DNA of 64,000 bases, from the NCBI RefSeq assembly GCF_000428485.1, contig NZ_AUAA01000002.1:124001-188000 (forward strand), read 5' to 3'. This DNA comes from Epilithonimonas tenax DSM 16811 (GTDB lineage: Bacteria; Bacteroidota; Bacteroidia; Flavobacteriales; Weeksellaceae). Both the position numbers and the translations under genes were made by a program. Each line of letters opens with the position of its first letter. Position 1 is the stretch's first letter. The notes below the pieces were generated by a model. It was given only the letters and a program-made list of their open reading frames with translations, made no database searches and had not been told where the DNA came from. Positions 43,010 to 51,874 of the stretch are shown here, piece after piece.

Positions 43010-43906
43010 TCATTTCCCCTTCATTATTTTCACATTCTTCATCCACTCAATCATCTCCTCCACCGGCTTTTCATCATCCGAGAATGCCGTATTATTTCCT
43101 AATGCCGGGAATAGTTGATAATCATAGCGTTTGCCCTTGGACTTTAAAGTATTGAGTTTTTCAATAGAAAGAGTCACGGGGACTTGGATGTCTTTGCCGC
43201 CGAAGATCCACAATCCTGGGATTGATAATTTGGAAAGCGTAGGGATTGGGTTTACGTCTGTGAACTCGTATCTGTCCGGATCGGTCATTGTGTGTTTGCG
43301 GGCATCTTCTTCTGTATGTGTATCCCAGAATTTTGTATTGCCGTTGGTGTAAAACTGAAACCTCAGCTGCTCCTTCACGGTTATCAACGCGCCACTGAAG
43401 ATCGCCATAAATTTGACTTTCCGGTTCTTCTCTGCCGCCAGCGGAATGATCCATCCTGCCTGGCTTCCACCTGTTAAACCTATTGCGATTTGCTTGTTTG
43501 AGAGATATTTGGATAAGACATCCACAGCAGCGCTCGCATCCAGAGAGAGCAGATTGAGATTGGCGGCGTCCACATTATTGGTGTCTACTTCCGGTCCGGC
43601 ATAGATCCCGCCAGATTCTCCGACGCCTCGTTTGTCATAAGTGAAAACAGCAATCCCACTGTTAGCCAGCATGATCGCAAATTCTGTCATTCTCTTCTCT
43701 TGTCCCGATCCGTGAATGATGACAACCGCTGCAGAAATGTGATGTGGCTTATAAATAGTTCCGGCAAGCGAGTCGCCTTGGCTTAGGAATTTGATGTTTT
43801 TGGTGGTGAAGTTGGGTGGGATTGCGAATACTTGAGTGATAGTGGCAAAAAGGAATGATATGAGAAGGAGGTTTCTGGAAAAGTGTTTTGTGGTTTTCAT
43901 TTTCAT
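43010..43906 (-). CDS. Exported alpha/beta hydrolase
   Basis: 298 residues with a signal peptide (LLLISFLFATITQVFAIP). The oxyanion region is VVIIHGSGQEKRM, followed by YDKRGVGESGG. The nucleophile is the Ser of LTGGSQAGWIIP (G-x-S-x-G type). A later Asp segment is IFGGKDIQVPV, and no clear catalytic His is assigned here. It resembles secreted dienelactone-hydrolase/peptidase-like esterases. The substrate is unknown. Two Met codons near the start (43906, 43900) are possible. Confidence 0.85.
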   Translation of the reverse strand: MKMKTTKHFSRNLLLISFLFATITQVFAIPPNFTTKNIKFLSQGDSLAGTIYKPHHISAAVVIIHGSGQEKRMTEFAIMLANSGIAVFTYDKRGVGESGGIYAGPEVDTNNVDAANLNLLSLDASAAVDVLSKYLSNKQIAIGLTGGSQAGWIIPLAAEKNRKVKFMAIFSGALITVKEQLRFQFYTNGNTKFWDTHTEEDARKHTMTDPDRYEFTDVNPIPTLSKLSIPGLWIFGGKDIQVPVTLSIEKLNTLKSKGKRYDYQLFPALGNNTAFSDDEKPVEEMIEWMKNVKIMKGK

Positions 43907-44247
43907 TTAGTTGATTCTATATTAGAAACGTCGCTGGCGCAAGCCTCTTGCTTGTGCTGTTTTATTAAGTCTTTCTGGTGATTTTATAATAAAAAATAAA
44001 AAATACCAGCTAGAATTACAACTCATATCGAGAGGATAAAATACCTTCTTCTCAAAGTTTTCACGACGTATAATTGTACTCAAATATAAGGATAAACTTT
44101 TCTCTTCCCACGCCACCCAAAACACTCACAAACCAGTCATTTATACTCGCCATACAGTCTCAGGGGTGAAGTCATAGGTTTTATTTTACAGATTGCGGAT
44201 TAATTTTAATATTTTTGACCCATCTAAAACCGAAAATACATTCTCGA
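43907..44247. other. Gene-free gap between the hydrolase and the exopolysaccharide locus
   Basis: 341 bp without a credible gene. A short hairpin (GCGCAAGC 43937-43944, GCTTGTGC 43950-43957) resembles a dispersed REP-like unit. A minus-strand -7-like box (TATATTTG, 44081-44088) could serve the hydrolase. A plus-strand TATTTTTG (44210-44217) could serve the next gene. Confidence 0.6.
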
Positions 44248-45597
44248 ATGGGCGAAAAATTACAATGGGCAAACTGGAAGAACTTTCCTTGGCTTGTTTT
44301 TTTTGTGGCAATTTTTATCTGGATTGCTATTGCTGGTGTCAATTTCTATTATCAAAGTCAGGGTGGTTTTACAGGAACAGGTCCGCTTTTCCCTATTTCG
44401 GTCATCTATCCCAATCAATTTCTTTGGAGTGGATCTGTCTTCGCATTTCTGTTTTTGTGGAGCGGGATTTTTGCTTTCCAGTATTCAGAAAGGCTGAACA
44501 TCTATCTGTTGTTTCTGATAGCCATTGTTCTCGTGGTGTTAGGAAACCTGAGTCAGGGTGATTTTGATATTGCTTTCCTGCAACCGTTTTACTTGAAAGG
44601 CCGACAGTATTATGCTGATGCTATTCATATTACAGATGGAAGCGTGTGGCTGAGAGATTTTACCAAAAACCTGGAACATTTTCAGCTGCATACCAAGACG
44701 CATCCGCCGTTTGTAACACTTTTGCATTTTTGGATTTTAAATATTTCTAATATTGAAACTTTGGCCATCGTATTCTTTGCGATTGGCTGTCTGTCTTTCC
44801 CGATATTTTATAAGATCTTGGGCTATCTCGGCTTCGAAGAATCGAGAAGGAAATGGATGCTGCTTTTATTAGCGGTGGTACCTTCTGTTAATATTTACCT
44901 CTTGGTTTCTATTGACTCTTTGGTACTCACTTCTACTTTGATCTTTCTTTTGGGATTGGCGAGGATCTTCAGTCAAAATAAAATAGATGTCGTTTCTTTC
45001 CTATTGATCTGTTTGGGAGTAATCCTGACCAATCTGATGACGTTTTCTGGATTGTTTCTGTTTGCGTTTTTGGGGTGCATCAGTCTCTACTTTATAAGCA
45101 AAGGAAAATGGAATTTTGTTTGGCTCAGTATGATGGCAACGGTTGTTTTTGTGCTTGGTTTTCTGCTCATCTATGCAACGACAGGTTATGACCATCTCGA
45201 CACCTTCTTGCGGGCTTCCCATTCCGAAAATCCGGATGGTTTCAGATTGTTGCACCAGCCGTTTGTTTATCTGATGACGAGGCTGGAGGATGTGGGTGAG
45301 ATCTTTCTGTTTATGTCTTTCGGATTTTTAGCGGTATTCTTTTCCAAGAAATCGGGTACTGAGGTTTTTGAAAATAGAAACAATAACATTCTTTTTTTCT
45401 CTGCAGTTTCTGCCATTTCAGCAATGTTTGTAACCGGTGCGTACGGAACTGGCGAAACGGCGCGAGCCTGCCTGTTTTTGGTACCTTATTTTTTGGTCCT
45501 GTTAAAAGATATTGATGCTGATCACTTTAAGATGTTGTTCTATCTCTGCATTTTGCAGACTTTTGGGATGCAGATGATTGGGAATTTTTATTGGTAA
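44248..45597 (+). CDS. Polytopic GT-C-like membrane protein, exopolysaccharide locus
   Basis: 449 residues from ATG 44248; the upstream TTG at 44215 lies in the promoter. About 10-12 transmembrane helices are predicted by eye. The extracytoplasmic loop DGSVWLRDFTKNLEHFQLHTKTHPPFV resembles the first loop of GT39/GT83-type lipid-linked sugar transferases. A clear Asp-Asp pair is absent. It begins the polysaccharide locus and may transfer a sugar from a polyprenyl carrier. Confidence 0.72.
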   Translation: MGEKLQWANWKNFPWLVFFVAIFIWIAIAGVNFYYQSQGGFTGTGPLFPISVIYPNQFLWSGSVFAFLFLWSGIFAFQYSERLNIYLLFLIAIVLVVLGNLSQGDFDIAFLQPFYLKGRQYYADAIHITDGSVWLRDFTKNLEHFQLHTKTHPPFVTLLHFWILNISNIETLAIVFFAIGCLSFPIFYKILGYLGFEESRRKWMLLLLAVVPSVNIYLLVSIDSLVLTSTLIFLLGLARIFSQNKIDVVSFLLICLGVILTNLMTFSGLFLFAFLGCISLYFISKGKWNFVWLSMMATVVFVLGFLLIYATTGYDHLDTFLRASHSENPDGFRLLHQPFVYLMTRLEDVGEIFLFMSFGFLAVFFSKKSGTEVFENRNNNILFFSAVSAISAMFVTGAYGTGETARACLFLVPYFLVLLKDIDADHFKMLFYLCILQTFGMQMIGNFYW

Positions 45598-45914
45598 AAT
45601 ATGATTGTTTAAGATCCCCATCCAACACCATACAATTACTTGTAGCAACTGCTGCAGGTAATTTTTTTTTTTAACCTGTATTTGTTTTTAGCTTATATTT
45701 GTGGTGAAAACACATAACAAATGATGAAAATTGATGCGATAGCGCTGCTCTTTTGCCGCATGTTTCTGTACGGGTTCTATCCTGTTTTTAAATCGCCATT
45801 AGCTTCCGGTATTAATCGTTTCCGATTAGAATAGATCTGTCCAATATCTGACTGCACAATACGCTGGCAGTAATTTCTGCCAGTTCTAACGACTCTATTC
45901 AAATTTGAACTGTT
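45598..45914 (+). promoter_or_regulatory. Gene-free gap with promoter, small ORF and hairpin
   Basis: 317 bp before the acyltransferase. Contents: a T-rich hairpin (TGCAGGT/ACCTGTA, 45653-45681), a -7 box TATATTTG (45694-45701), a 37-codon ORF (ATG 45721 to TAG 45834, hydrophobic then basic), and a perfect 7-bp hairpin CTGGCAG/CTGCCAG (45864-45883). Whether the small ORF is translated is unknown. The set could be a regulated leader. Confidence 0.4.
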
Positions 45915-46954
45915 ATGCTTAACAATCTTACCGGATTGCGCTTTTATGCTGCGATGTGGGTTTTTTTATATCATTTTTCTGTCTATGTTGGCGGATTGGA
46001 AAATATCCTTTTTCAAAAAGGGTATCTAGGCGTGGATGTTTTTTTTGTTCTCAGTGGCTTTATTCTGACTTTTGCCTATTACAAAAGTTTTTTTTTGGAA
46101 GCTATGACCATCAAAAAATATTATCACTTTCTCGTGAAAAGGTGGGCTAAGATCTATCCCCTTCATCTATTGACCTTTTTAATGATTTCTGTTCTTTTAT
46201 ATGTGGGAAAATACTTGTTTCATCAGAATGATCTGGTGATTAGGAACGATCACATCGTTTCCAACTTATTCATGAGTCATGCCTGGGATATCAATGATGC
46301 ACTCAGTTGGAATACCCATTCCTGGAGTCTCTCAGATGAATGGTTTGCATACCTGTTCTTGTTTGTTGGATCAGTTTTCCTGGTCAGGACAAATAAAATA
46401 TGGGGCAGAGTAGTGCTCGCAGGAATTACCTTTTTCTTTGTGCTGAAATGGTTGATTGTTGAGGATTTTAATTTGAATAATTATACGTACAAAGGGTTGG
46501 AAAGAATCATTCCGGAGTTTTTCCTTGGAATAAGCATTTGTTTGCTGCGGTTTGATTTCCAAATTTCAAAAAAAACGGCCAGTTTTATTTTTGTTTGTTG
46601 TGTTGTCACATTTTTGACACTAGCTTTTACCAATTATAAAGTAGATGCCCTGTGTATGATTGTTTTTGGGGGTGTTATTTATTCTTTATCATTTCCCACC
46701 TATTTTGATGTTTTTTTTAATTCTAAAACCTTGGTAATATATCTTTTGCATTTTATATGTTTCAGCTTATTGCCTTCTATTTGTTCAAACCATTTCAAAA
46801 TTATATCGTACAGGCTGGTCTGTCGTACTATGTTTCCACTCCGGTTGCGCTGTTGTTTTTATTTTTGCTTAATTTTCTGATGGCATCACTTACTTTTAAA
46901 TATTTTGAAGAACCAATGCGGATTTTATTAGTGAAAAAAATGATAAAACCGTAA
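45915..46954 (+). pseudogene. OafA/YrhL-type acyltransferase, frameshifted near the 3' end
   Basis: The N-terminus is a normal acyltransferase-3: LTGLRFYAAMWVFLYHFSVY near residue 4, GYLGVDVFFVLSGFILTF near 36, and multiple membrane helices. The frame is good to about 46725 (FFNSK). A second frame then carries the proper ending (NLGNISFAFYMFQLIAFYLF, later FKYFEEPMRILLVKK to 46954). Restoring one A in the A4 run at 46725-46728 joins them as NSKNLGNIS. As read, the first frame ends at 46880 with a garbled tail. It would O-acetylate a polysaccharide if functional. Confidence 0.85.
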
Positions 46955-47002
46955 AATGTCACATTGAAAAATTTGTGTATGATCTCAATCAAGAATGATA
47001 TA

Positions 47003-47036
47003 TTTGGCTTAAATGCTGAAAATAAAATTATCTTTG
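47003..47036 (+). promoter_or_regulatory. Predicted promoter of the EpsG-like operon
   Basis: TTTG (47003-47006), 22 bp, TATCTTTG (47029-47036), then 31 bp to the ATG. The same boxes and spacing as the forward pigment promoter. Confidence 0.5.
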
Positions 47037-47067
47037 TCAAATCTAATTCCCATTATAAAAGAATTTA

Positions 47068-48192
47068 ATGTTGTTCTTACATCCAGTATTCACTATTCTC
47101 TTTGTTTTTTTGGTGGTCTACAGCTTTTATGAAGTCTATGGAGCAGAAAAAAAGACCTCGAACGTTTTGGTGTGGATTCTTGGGATTTATATGATCATCA
47201 TTATTGGATTCAGGAATTATGTGGGTGCAGATTATCCCATCTACATGAGCATGTACGGAGAGTATTTTCCGACGATAGATTACGCTCAGCTGATCAATAA
47301 GATGTTTTTGAGGGAATCCAAATTAGATATCGAATGGCTCTATGTTTTCCTGAATAAAATCATTTACGAAACCGGAGGGCCTTTCTACCTTTTCACCTTG
47401 GTCAGCGCCATACTGAGTATTGGTGGCAAGCTGCTCTTCTTTTCCAAAAATTCTAAGTATCCCGTATTTGCAATATTGTTATTTATGATTCCTGCTTATT
47501 TCATTGCAGACAGCGGACATATGAGGCAGGCATTAGGGATGACGGTTTGCGTGCTGTCTTTCAGGTTTATCAAGGATAGGCAGGTGTGGTGGTATCTCTT
47601 GTGTGTTTATCTGGCATTTGGGTTTCACAAGTCTGCGATTATTTTTTTGCCAGCTTACTGGCTGGTAACGATACCGATGAATTCCGGTAGGATTTTTTAC
47701 GCCATCATGGTTTGCATTATTTTATCACCGTTTCAGGTTTATAATTTATTTTCAACTTTTTTGGATACACTTAATGTACAGGATGTAACCAATGGGTTCA
47801 ACGGTTATGTGAGCTATGAAGCCAAATCTTCCAGTTTTATGGATGGACTTGTGCTCACCTTTAGTTTTATTTTGATTACCTATGACAAGGTCACTTGCGA
47901 GAAAATCTATTACTATGAGTATATGCGTAATATTCTGGTAGGCGGTGTTTGTCTTTACTTTATTATGAGAAGCAATCCGGTATTTTCTACGAGATTGGTA
48001 GGACCGTATTTGGCATTTGCGCCTTTGGTGATTACCGCCATTGTGTTTTCAGTACAGCTGAATACCAAAAGAATGCTGCATCTCTTTTTTGTGTCTTTTA
48101 TGATATTTTATTATTTCGTATTTGTCCGATATCAGGGTGTTGCAGGTCGATTTACATCAGAAACCTATCATAATATCCTTTGGAATAACTAA
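47068..48192 (+). CDS. EpsG/Wzy-like polysaccharide polymerase
   Basis: 374 residues with about 10-11 transmembrane helices. The EpsG-family landmarks are GFRNYVGADYPIYMSMY near 55 (the first external loop with Arg and Asp), a second in ADSGHMRQALGMTVC near 150, and FGFHKSAIIFLPAY near 195. EpsG and Wzy proteins polymerise repeat units on the periplasmic side. It is first in a run of six closely spaced genes and suggests a Wzx/Wzy-type system. Confidence 0.85.
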   Translation: MLFLHPVFTILFVFLVVYSFYEVYGAEKKTSNVLVWILGIYMIIIIGFRNYVGADYPIYMSMYGEYFPTIDYAQLINKMFLRESKLDIEWLYVFLNKIIYETGGPFYLFTLVSAILSIGGKLLFFSKNSKYPVFAILLFMIPAYFIADSGHMRQALGMTVCVLSFRFIKDRQVWWYLLCVYLAFGFHKSAIIFLPAYWLVTIPMNSGRIFYAIMVCIILSPFQVYNLFSTFLDTLNVQDVTNGFNGYVSYEAKSSSFMDGLVLTFSFILITYDKVTCEKIYYYEYMRNILVGGVCLYFIMRSNPVFSTRLVGPYLAFAPLVITAIVFSVQLNTKRMLHLFFVSFMIFYYFVFVRYQGVAGRFTSETYHNILWNN

Positions 48193-48201
48193 TACAGAAC
48201 T

Positions 48202-49758
48202 ATGAAAAAAAGTACAACCGTTGTTTTGATTATTTTGCTTCTGGGCGTGTTGATTGCGTATCATATCTATGCCGTTGCAGGTTTTGCAGGACGATTCATT
48301 TACCCTTTAGATGACGCTTACATTCATTTGTCTATGGCGAAGAATTTTGCAGAATTTCATGTGTGGGGCATTACACAATATGAGTTTTCTTCCACAACGT
48401 CTTCACCTCTTTTTACCTTTTTAATAGCTGTGTTGATCAAAGTTTTTGGAAATTGGGAATACATTCCATTGGTTGCCAATACAATTGCTGGATTGCTCCT
48501 GATCTGGATTTCTCATAACGAACTAAAAAAGTTTTCAACGGCAACGTATGTTATTTTTCTGGTGGCCATTGTACTGTTGATGCCTTTGCATCTGATGGTA
48601 ATGACAGGCATGGAGCACGTTTTCCATACACTGTTGATGGTTTTGGTTTTGCTCGGTTTTAAAAAATATATCGAGAATGAAACGCCAAGGGATTTTTCTA
48701 ATTTGGCATTGCTGTCAATTTTGGCGACAGGATTCCGATACGAAAGTCTGTTCTTCATTTTTTTTATCTGCGTCTATCTTTTTTTTGTGAAGAAAGCCTA
48801 TTTTCAAAGCGTTGCATTGGGATTATTTGCCATGACACCCGTTTTGATTTACGGTTGGATCTCTGTAGATCACGGCTCTTTTTTTCTACCAAATTCTTTG
48901 ATTTTAAAGGGAAATACAAATGACGGGATTGTCGGTTTTCTGACACGGGTTGCAGGAAATGCCTACCGGGGAATTTCTGTTTTAATATTGATTTTGATAT
49001 TAATAATCCAGATTTTCATCAAATCCAAAAATCCAAAAACATTATCGGAAAAGATTTCAAAAAATGCAGTCCCAATGGTCGTTTTTTGCGGGTTCACCGT
49101 TCATCTTCTATTTGCAAACTTCGGTTGGCTGATCCGCTACGAAGCCTATTTGGTAGTGGTCATTTTATTGGCAATAGCGCCATTTGCGGACGATCTTTTT
49201 CAGAAGAAAATGCAAAATCAGATTTTGAAGTTTGCAATGCTTGTTCTCTTGTTCATCACTTTTTCGCTTCGGTTTGTTCCGATGCTGAAAAATCAACCAA
49301 CGGCGTCCAAAAATATCTATGACCAGCAGATCCAGCTCTCAGATTTTATTCATAAATATTACAGAAATGCCAAAGTGGTAGCAAATGATATTGGAGCCAT
49401 TACCTATTACAACAACATCCATCTTTTGGATACTTACGGACTGGGAAGCATAGAAGTGGCAAAGCTCAGAAAAGAAGACCACGGGAAGTTTACCGATAAT
49501 AAAAAACTTCAAAGTTATATCTACAATACAGCGAAGTGGCAGGGCTATGATGTGGCGTTGGTTTTCGATGAGTGGGTCAGGATGCCGGATTATTTTACCA
49601 AAGTAGGAACACTTACGATTCAGAACAATTATATGTCCGGAGGCACAACGGTTTCGTTCTATTCCGTTAAAAAAGAAAACACAAAAAAGCTCAGAAACCA
49701 ATTGACGGCGTTTTCCAAAGACGTGCCCCAAGACGTGATCATCAATATTATAAAGTAA
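48202..49758 (+). CDS. GT-C-like integral membrane glycosyltransferase
   Basis: 518 residues. Helices run from 7-27 onward to about 375, followed by a soluble C-terminal domain. The first loop has FIYPLDDAYIHLSMAKNFAE, in which DD precedes the AxxHxxxA pattern of GT-C family sugar transferases, then SSTTSSPLFTFL. The C-terminal domain (about 380-518) has NAKVVANDIGAITYYN and LLDTYGLGS. It likely adds sugar from a polyprenyl-phosphate donor. It begins 9 bp after the EpsG-like gene. Confidence 0.8.
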   Translation: MKKSTTVVLIILLLGVLIAYHIYAVAGFAGRFIYPLDDAYIHLSMAKNFAEFHVWGITQYEFSSTTSSPLFTFLIAVLIKVFGNWEYIPLVANTIAGLLLIWISHNELKKFSTATYVIFLVAIVLLMPLHLMVMTGMEHVFHTLLMVLVLLGFKKYIENETPRDFSNLALLSILATGFRYESLFFIFFICVYLFFVKKAYFQSVALGLFAMTPVLIYGWISVDHGSFFLPNSLILKGNTNDGIVGFLTRVAGNAYRGISVLILILILIIQIFIKSKNPKTLSEKISKNAVPMVVFCGFTVHLLFANFGWLIRYEAYLVVVILLAIAPFADDLFQKKMQNQILKFAMLVLLFITFSLRFVPMLKNQPTASKNIYDQQIQLSDFIHKYYRNAKVVANDIGAITYYNNIHLLDTYGLGSIEVAKLRKEDHGKFTDNKKLQSYIYNTAKWQGYDVALVFDEWVRMPDYFTKVGTLTIQNNYMSGGTTVSFYSVKKENTKKLRNQLTAFSKDVPQDVIINIIK

Positions 49759-49762
49759 GAAA

Positions 49763-50833
49763 ATGGATTTCGAAGATTTTATTATTCCACCAAGAAAAAT
49801 CCGAACAGAGAGTTGGCAGATCGGAGACAAGATCACCAATGATATCAAAGAGGATAGTATTGTTTTGCTTTTTCTCTCAGACTACCGTGGCGCTGATGGC
49901 GATGCAGACAGTCAGGAGTTTACTCAGATCCGGAGAGAGTTCTACAGGCTTTCCCAACTTGATTTTGATATTCCCATTGTAGATCTTGGTGATCTGGTTT
50001 CCGGAAAAACACCACAGGATTCCCACTACATTCTGCAGGAAGTGCTTTCTGCCTGTCACTACAAGCACGCCATTCCTGTGATTATTGGTGGCAGCAATGA
50101 TTTTGCATTATCACTTTTCTCAGCCCTCAGTTTTCATCAGAAAGACATCAGTTATACGCAAATTAGTAACGTGGTTTCTCTGAAACAGGATGACGAAATC
50201 CACGAATCCAATTTTCTCAGCAAAATTCTGGGATCGAAAAATTTTTCAATTAAAAATTACCACCATCTGGGCTATCAGAAACATCTGAACGAGTCGGATT
50301 CTGTAAAGTTGATCAAAGAAGTCCAGTTCGATATTATACGTTTGGCGGAAATGATGAACTCTACAGAAAAAACAGAACCATACTTCCGGAAAGCAGATCT
50401 GGTAACGATCAACTGTGATGCTGTCGAGAGTTTTAACGAATCCTTTTCTATCAACCCACAGGTGAATGGCCTTAACAAAAGAGAAGTCTGTGCCTATATG
50501 AAAGAAATCGGACTTGGCGAAAAGTTGAAATCTGTCGGGATCTTCAATTATAATATCTACTCAGATTCTCAGCTCAATCACCAGCTTTTGGCACAGATGA
50601 TCTGGTACCTGATCGAGGGAATTAACATCCAAAGATCACACCCGAAGGAAAAATCTTTCGAAACATTTTTTGTTTTGATCAATGATGAACAGTACGCTTT
50701 CAAAAGAGACGTTTTCAGCAATCTCTGGTATTTTGGCGAGGATGAGGCGATCGACAATTGCATCCCTTGTTCGCGTTCGGATTTTGACGAAGCAAAAAGA
50801 GGCTTTATAAGTCCCAGATTTACAAGGATTTAA
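49763..50833 (+). CDS. Arginase/formimidoylglutamase-fold protein with degenerate metal site
   Basis: 356 residues with an arginase-superfamily layout. LLFLSDYRGADGDADSQE and SGKTPQDSHYILQEVLSAC are N-terminal. The normal GGDH motif reads IIGGSNDFALS, and SxDxD is changed to LVTINCDAVES, so most Mn ligands are missing. Flavobacteria often have such a protein annotated as formimidoylglutamase near topA. Here it lies within the polysaccharide operon, 4 bp after the preceding stop and 3 bp before a GT2 gene. Hydrolase activity is doubtful. Confidence 0.8.
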   Translation: MDFEDFIIPPRKIRTESWQIGDKITNDIKEDSIVLLFLSDYRGADGDADSQEFTQIRREFYRLSQLDFDIPIVDLGDLVSGKTPQDSHYILQEVLSACHYKHAIPVIIGGSNDFALSLFSALSFHQKDISYTQISNVVSLKQDDEIHESNFLSKILGSKNFSIKNYHHLGYQKHLNESDSVKLIKEVQFDIIRLAEMMNSTEKTEPYFRKADLVTINCDAVESFNESFSINPQVNGLNKREVCAYMKEIGLGEKLKSVGIFNYNIYSDSQLNHQLLAQMIWYLIEGINIQRSHPKEKSFETFFVLINDEQYAFKRDVFSNLWYFGEDEAIDNCIPCSRSDFDEAKRGFISPRFTRI

Positions 50834-50836
50834 GAT

Positions 50837-51844
50837 ATGAATACCGATCTTGCTATAAAAGTGTCCGTCGTCGTTCCGGTTTATAATGTAGAATTATATC
50901 TGGAAAAATGCCTGCTGTCATTGGTCAGCCAGACTTTGCAGGAGATGGAGATCTTGGTGGTCAATGATGGCAGCAAAGACCATTCTCAAAAAATAATCGA
51001 AGATTTTCAAGTGCGGTATCCGGATAAGATCTTTGGGTTTACAAAGGAAAATGGCGGATTAAGTGATGCTAGAAACTTTGGGATCGATAGAGCAAAAGGG
51101 CAATACATCGGTTTTGTGGACAGCGATGATTTTGTTTCCGAAAAGATGTTCGAAGAGATGTACCATCTTGCAGAAAAATACGGTGCAGAAATGGCAATCT
51201 GCAATCTTCAAAAAGTGGATGAGAATGGAAATGTGACGCAGCAGCTCACACAGTTGCCAGGTTTTCCGGATAGAATTGTTCTGGAGGACCATCTTTCTGT
51301 TTTTTCTGATATTTCTTACTTTGCCTGCAACAAGCTTTTCAAAAGAGATTTGTTCCAGGAGAAACGATTCAAAAAAGGCATTCATTTTGAAGACATCGAG
51401 CTGATTCCGCAACTTTTGCTAAAGTGTCATATTCTGACATTTACACCCCAATATCATTATCAATATCTTGAAAGACAGGATTCGATCAGCAAGAGTCATA
51501 CGGTGAAAGGCCTTGATATTCTGAAGGCTGTAGAAACGGTAGAACAATCATTTATTCAAAGCCGATTTTCCCATCAAAAAAAGGCATTGAGGAATTTTCA
51601 GATTCTGGAAGGTGTTTATACTTTTTTGGCCTATTTGGCTTTTGTGAAAAAAGATGTGGATTTTTATCAGATGTCGCAAGTTTTGGATGATTTTGTGGTT
51701 AGCAAGGGCTTGAAAGCTAAAGAAATCTTGCAATTTAATCGGTTTGGTAAGAATTATCTGTTATCTTTGCCACTGAAGAAAAAAATCTATTATCTCTTGT
51801 ACTTTTTTGGGTTTAAGGGTATTATCAGGAGGTTAATAAAGTAG
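50837..51844 (+). CDS. Glycosyltransferase family 2 (GT-A), exopolysaccharide locus
   Basis: 335 residues. The N-terminal motif is VVPVYNVELYLEKCLLSL, then VNDGSKDHS, NGGLSDARNFG and FVDSDDFVS (the DXD-type metal motif) near 95. The C-terminal region is helical and basic, ending LYFFGFKGIIRRLIK, probably membrane-associated. It transfers a nucleotide-activated sugar onto a lipid-linked repeat. The donor is not predictable. It is the only soluble glycosyltransferase in the locus. Confidence 0.9.
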   Translation: MNTDLAIKVSVVVPVYNVELYLEKCLLSLVSQTLQEMEILVVNDGSKDHSQKIIEDFQVRYPDKIFGFTKENGGLSDARNFGIDRAKGQYIGFVDSDDFVSEKMFEEMYHLAEKYGAEMAICNLQKVDENGNVTQQLTQLPGFPDRIVLEDHLSVFSDISYFACNKLFKRDLFQEKRFKKGIHFEDIELIPQLLLKCHILTFTPQYHYQYLERQDSISKSHTVKGLDILKAVETVEQSFIQSRFSHQKKALRNFQILEGVYTFLAYLAFVKKDVDFYQMSQVLDDFVVSKGLKAKEILQFNRFGKNYLLSLPLKKKIYYLLYFFGFKGIIRRLIK

Positions 51845-51874
51845 AAATTGAAATCCAGAAAATGAGGCACACAA

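Noticed and set aside
43922-44125. 67-codon minus-strand ORF downstream of the hydrolase
   Set aside because: It lies over the CAAGC/GCTTG hairpin, which looks like a dispersed repeat. Low-complexity product, no recognisable protein.
46757-46954. 65-codon ORF as an independent membrane protein
   Set aside because: It is the C-terminus of the acyltransferase in the shifted frame, and the upstream bases in that frame also encode family residues.
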